DNA from: an uncultured Xanthobacteraceae bacterium
Lineage (GTDB): Bacteria; Pseudomonadota; Alphaproteobacteria; Rhizobiales; Xanthobacteraceae
Length of the DNA stretch: 5,906 nucleotides
Direction: 5' to 3'
Assembly (NCBI GenBank): GCA_955652925.1
Contig: CATPCO010000226.1
Coordinates: forward strand, 1-5,906
Shown here: positions 4,407-5,906 of the stretch, piece after piece
How positions within the stretch are numbered: the stretch's first letter is position 1
Layout: the number at the start of each line of letters is the position of its first letter
The notes under the pieces: generated by a model
What the model was told of the DNA's origin: nothing
The model's database searches: none
Seen by the model: only the letters and a program-made list of their open reading frames with translations
Position numbers and translations under genes: made by a program

Positions 4407-5887
4407 ATGCGTCGTCTTCTCCTTTGGGCTGTCCTTCTCGCCTTCCCGTGGAATTGGGCTTGGGGGCAGACTCTGACTCGCCGGCCAGAACAACCTGCAC
4501 CGGCAAGCGGCAGCGCGATTCCCTCCCCCCCAGTACCGAGTCTAATTCCCTTGACGGTGCCGACCGGCACGCCCTTGAAGGTTGCCCTCGATCAGGAGGT
4601 GCGCGTACAAAAAGTCGGAGAACCAGTTCATGGGAAAATAGTCGAGCCAGTGTATGCGTTCGACAAGCTGGTCGTTCCGGCTGGGACTGAGGTCGTTGGC
4701 AAAATCTCAGCCATTGATCGAGTCCCAAAGAAAGGGCGCATCGTGGCCGCCATGAATGGCGAGTTCTCGCCTTCCCGGCAAGTACATATCGACTTCAGCG
4801 AACTCGTGCTGGCAAATGGCTGGCATGTGCCGCTACAGACCGACGTTAGCCCAGGATCCGGCGGAGTCTTGCAGTTCGTGCCTGCCAGCGAAAAGGAAAA
4901 ACAAGAGGGTAAGAAAGACGAAGCCAGGAACGCCGTTTCTCGAAAGATCGGCGAAGCCAAGAAGGAAGTGATGCGTCAGTGGGATGCCGCCAAAAAGCAG
5001 CTTCACGAGCCCGGGAAGATACACCGGGTGGAGCGGTTCGCGGTCTCACAACTCCCGTACCATCCGCAATACATGGATCCCGGGACCAGCTTCAACGCGG
5101 ACCTTCGACGCCCGCTCGATTTCGGAGCCGAGCCGCTTACGCCCGCTGTAGTGGAGCACATCGGGACACCGCCCCCTTCGGGGAGCGTGGTGCATGCAGT
5201 ACTCGTCACCCCACTCGGTTCCGCGCAAAGCAAGAAGGGGGATCCGGTGGAAGCAGTCATCACCCAGCCGCTCGTCGTCTCCAACCACTTGTTTCTTCCC
5301 GAGGGCAGCCGGCTGAAGGGTTCTGTCCTGCAAGTGCGTCCGGCGCTAGGTTCAGCCGAAATGGACAGCTCCGCATCGTGTTTCACCAGGTTGTGCCGCC
5401 CAGCGGGATTGAAGAAAAGGTCGAAGCCAGCCTCGAAGGCGTGAACGTCGCTAAAGGAGAGCATCTGCAGCTCGATTCCGAGGGCGGTGCACAAGTCACC
5501 GCGCCCAAAACACGGTATCTGACGACCGCGATTTCCGTCATGTTGGCCAGCTCCTCCATCGGGGATGGTCACGGACGAGAACATGATGGGGATCTGCGCG
5601 GCGGAGGGGGCGATGTGGGCAGTGGCGCCGCGAATGGCACATCTGGATTCCGGTTCCTAGGCACGATCGTGGGAGCGTTCGCGCACTCCCGGGTCGTGGC
5701 TTCGGGATTTGGCTTCTATGGAGCGGCCATGTCGGTGTATTCCCACTTCCTCACCCGAGGCCGTGATGTGGTTTATCCGATGGACATGTCGATGGTGATC
5801 GGGGTGGGGACGAAGCAGAAGCAGCCGCCGGCGGCGGAAGCGGAGCCGGCTACAAATCCGAACCGGGGGAACATAAGGCCCCGTTAG
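4407..5887 (+). CDS. Large exported protein with two P-x-G-[ST] beta domains, frameshifted near 5346
   Basis: Restoring one missing base near 5346 gives a 493-residue protein. Residues 1-20 are a signal peptide (R-R, hydrophobic core, A-W-G before Q21), followed by a Pro/Ser linker (27-46). Domain copy 1 (49-146) has V-P-T-G-T-P-L-K-V-A-L-D, V-H-G-K-I-V-E-P-V and L-V-V-P-A-G-T-E-V-V-G-K-I. A Lys/Glu-rich helical segment (161-201) separates it from copy 2 (about 222-345): D-P-G-T-S-F-N-A-D-L, then V-E-A-V-I-T-Q-P-L-V and L-F-L-P-E-G-S-R-L-K-G-S-V. Copy 2 continues across the frameshift as R-N-G-Q-L-R-I-V-F-H-Q-V-V-P-P-S-G. A Gly/Asp-rich stretch (386-414), a Gly-rich hydrophobic segment (415-449) and a final strand pair (451-468) complete it. 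As given, frame 1 ends at 5444 after unrelated basic residues, while the continuing frame ends at TAG 5885-5887. The family is uncharacterised; an envelope role and a VirB10-barrel-like fold are inferences. Confidence 0.8.
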
Positions 5888-5906
5888 AGCGGCTGCACAA
5901 TTCCAC

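Noticed and set aside
4979..5345. Treating the second frame of the large gene as a separate protein starting at 4979
   Set aside because: Before about 5346 this frame is Arg/Ser/Ala-rich shadow sequence overlapping clear coding in the other frame. Only the part after the junction is real.
5330..5450. Programmed -1 ribosomal frameshift in the large gene
   Set aside because: No X-XXY-YYZ slippery heptamer or strong downstream hairpin is seen near 5346. The A-rich GAAGAAAAGG at 5411-5420 lies after homologous sequence has already resumed.

Overview
The window looks like chromosomal DNA of a soil-type Acidobacteria (moderate GC, roughly mid-50s by eye). The reasons are: two secreted proteins of an Acidobacteria-type 'P-x-G-[ST]-x-[ILV]-x-G' beta-domain family, a short cysteine-rich protein with the C-A-D-C-G / C-C-x-D-S-F-C pattern, a small STAS protein of a type I associate with that phylum, and the tail of an ATP-dependent DNA ligase ending in a G-R-E-E-L-F-E-R-E-R motif. 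The taxon is inferred from memory of these families, not from a search.

Layout on the + strand: (1) 3-473, decayed ParB-like fragment entering from the left edge, with its helix-turn-helix displaced into another frame; (2) 474-803, non-coding, with a hairpin and short repeats; (3) 804-1658, intact exported protein with a strong Shine-Dalgarno and a strong intrinsic terminator (1680-1716); (4) 1928-2284, single-domain STAS protein, probably TTG-started, behind a candidate sigma-54 promoter; (5) 2485-2932, small unknown gene broken by one extra base near 2791; (6) 2965-3357, small Ig-like lipoprotein; (7) 3379-3507, 42-residue single-pass membrane peptide. On the - strand: (8) 3580-3798, cysteine-rich putative zinc-binding protein; (9) about 3798-4200, ATP-dependent DNA ligase remnant readable only by changing frame three times. 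Back on the + strand: (10) 4407-5887, large exported protein with two copies of the same beta domain as gene 3, interrupted by a one-base frameshift near 5346.

The genes do not form an evident operon or a recognisable defence, secretion or biosynthetic system. The main themes are a probable paralogous pair of exported proteins (three copies of one domain, weakly like the VirB10/TrbI barrel motif, with no secretion genes visible), a STAS regulator lacking the phosphorylatable serine, and an accumulation of broken genes. The ParB and ligase remnants show amino-acid decay as well as indels and look like true pseudogenes. The single indels at 2791 and 5346 sit in otherwise healthy reading frames and could be recent mutations or sequence errors.
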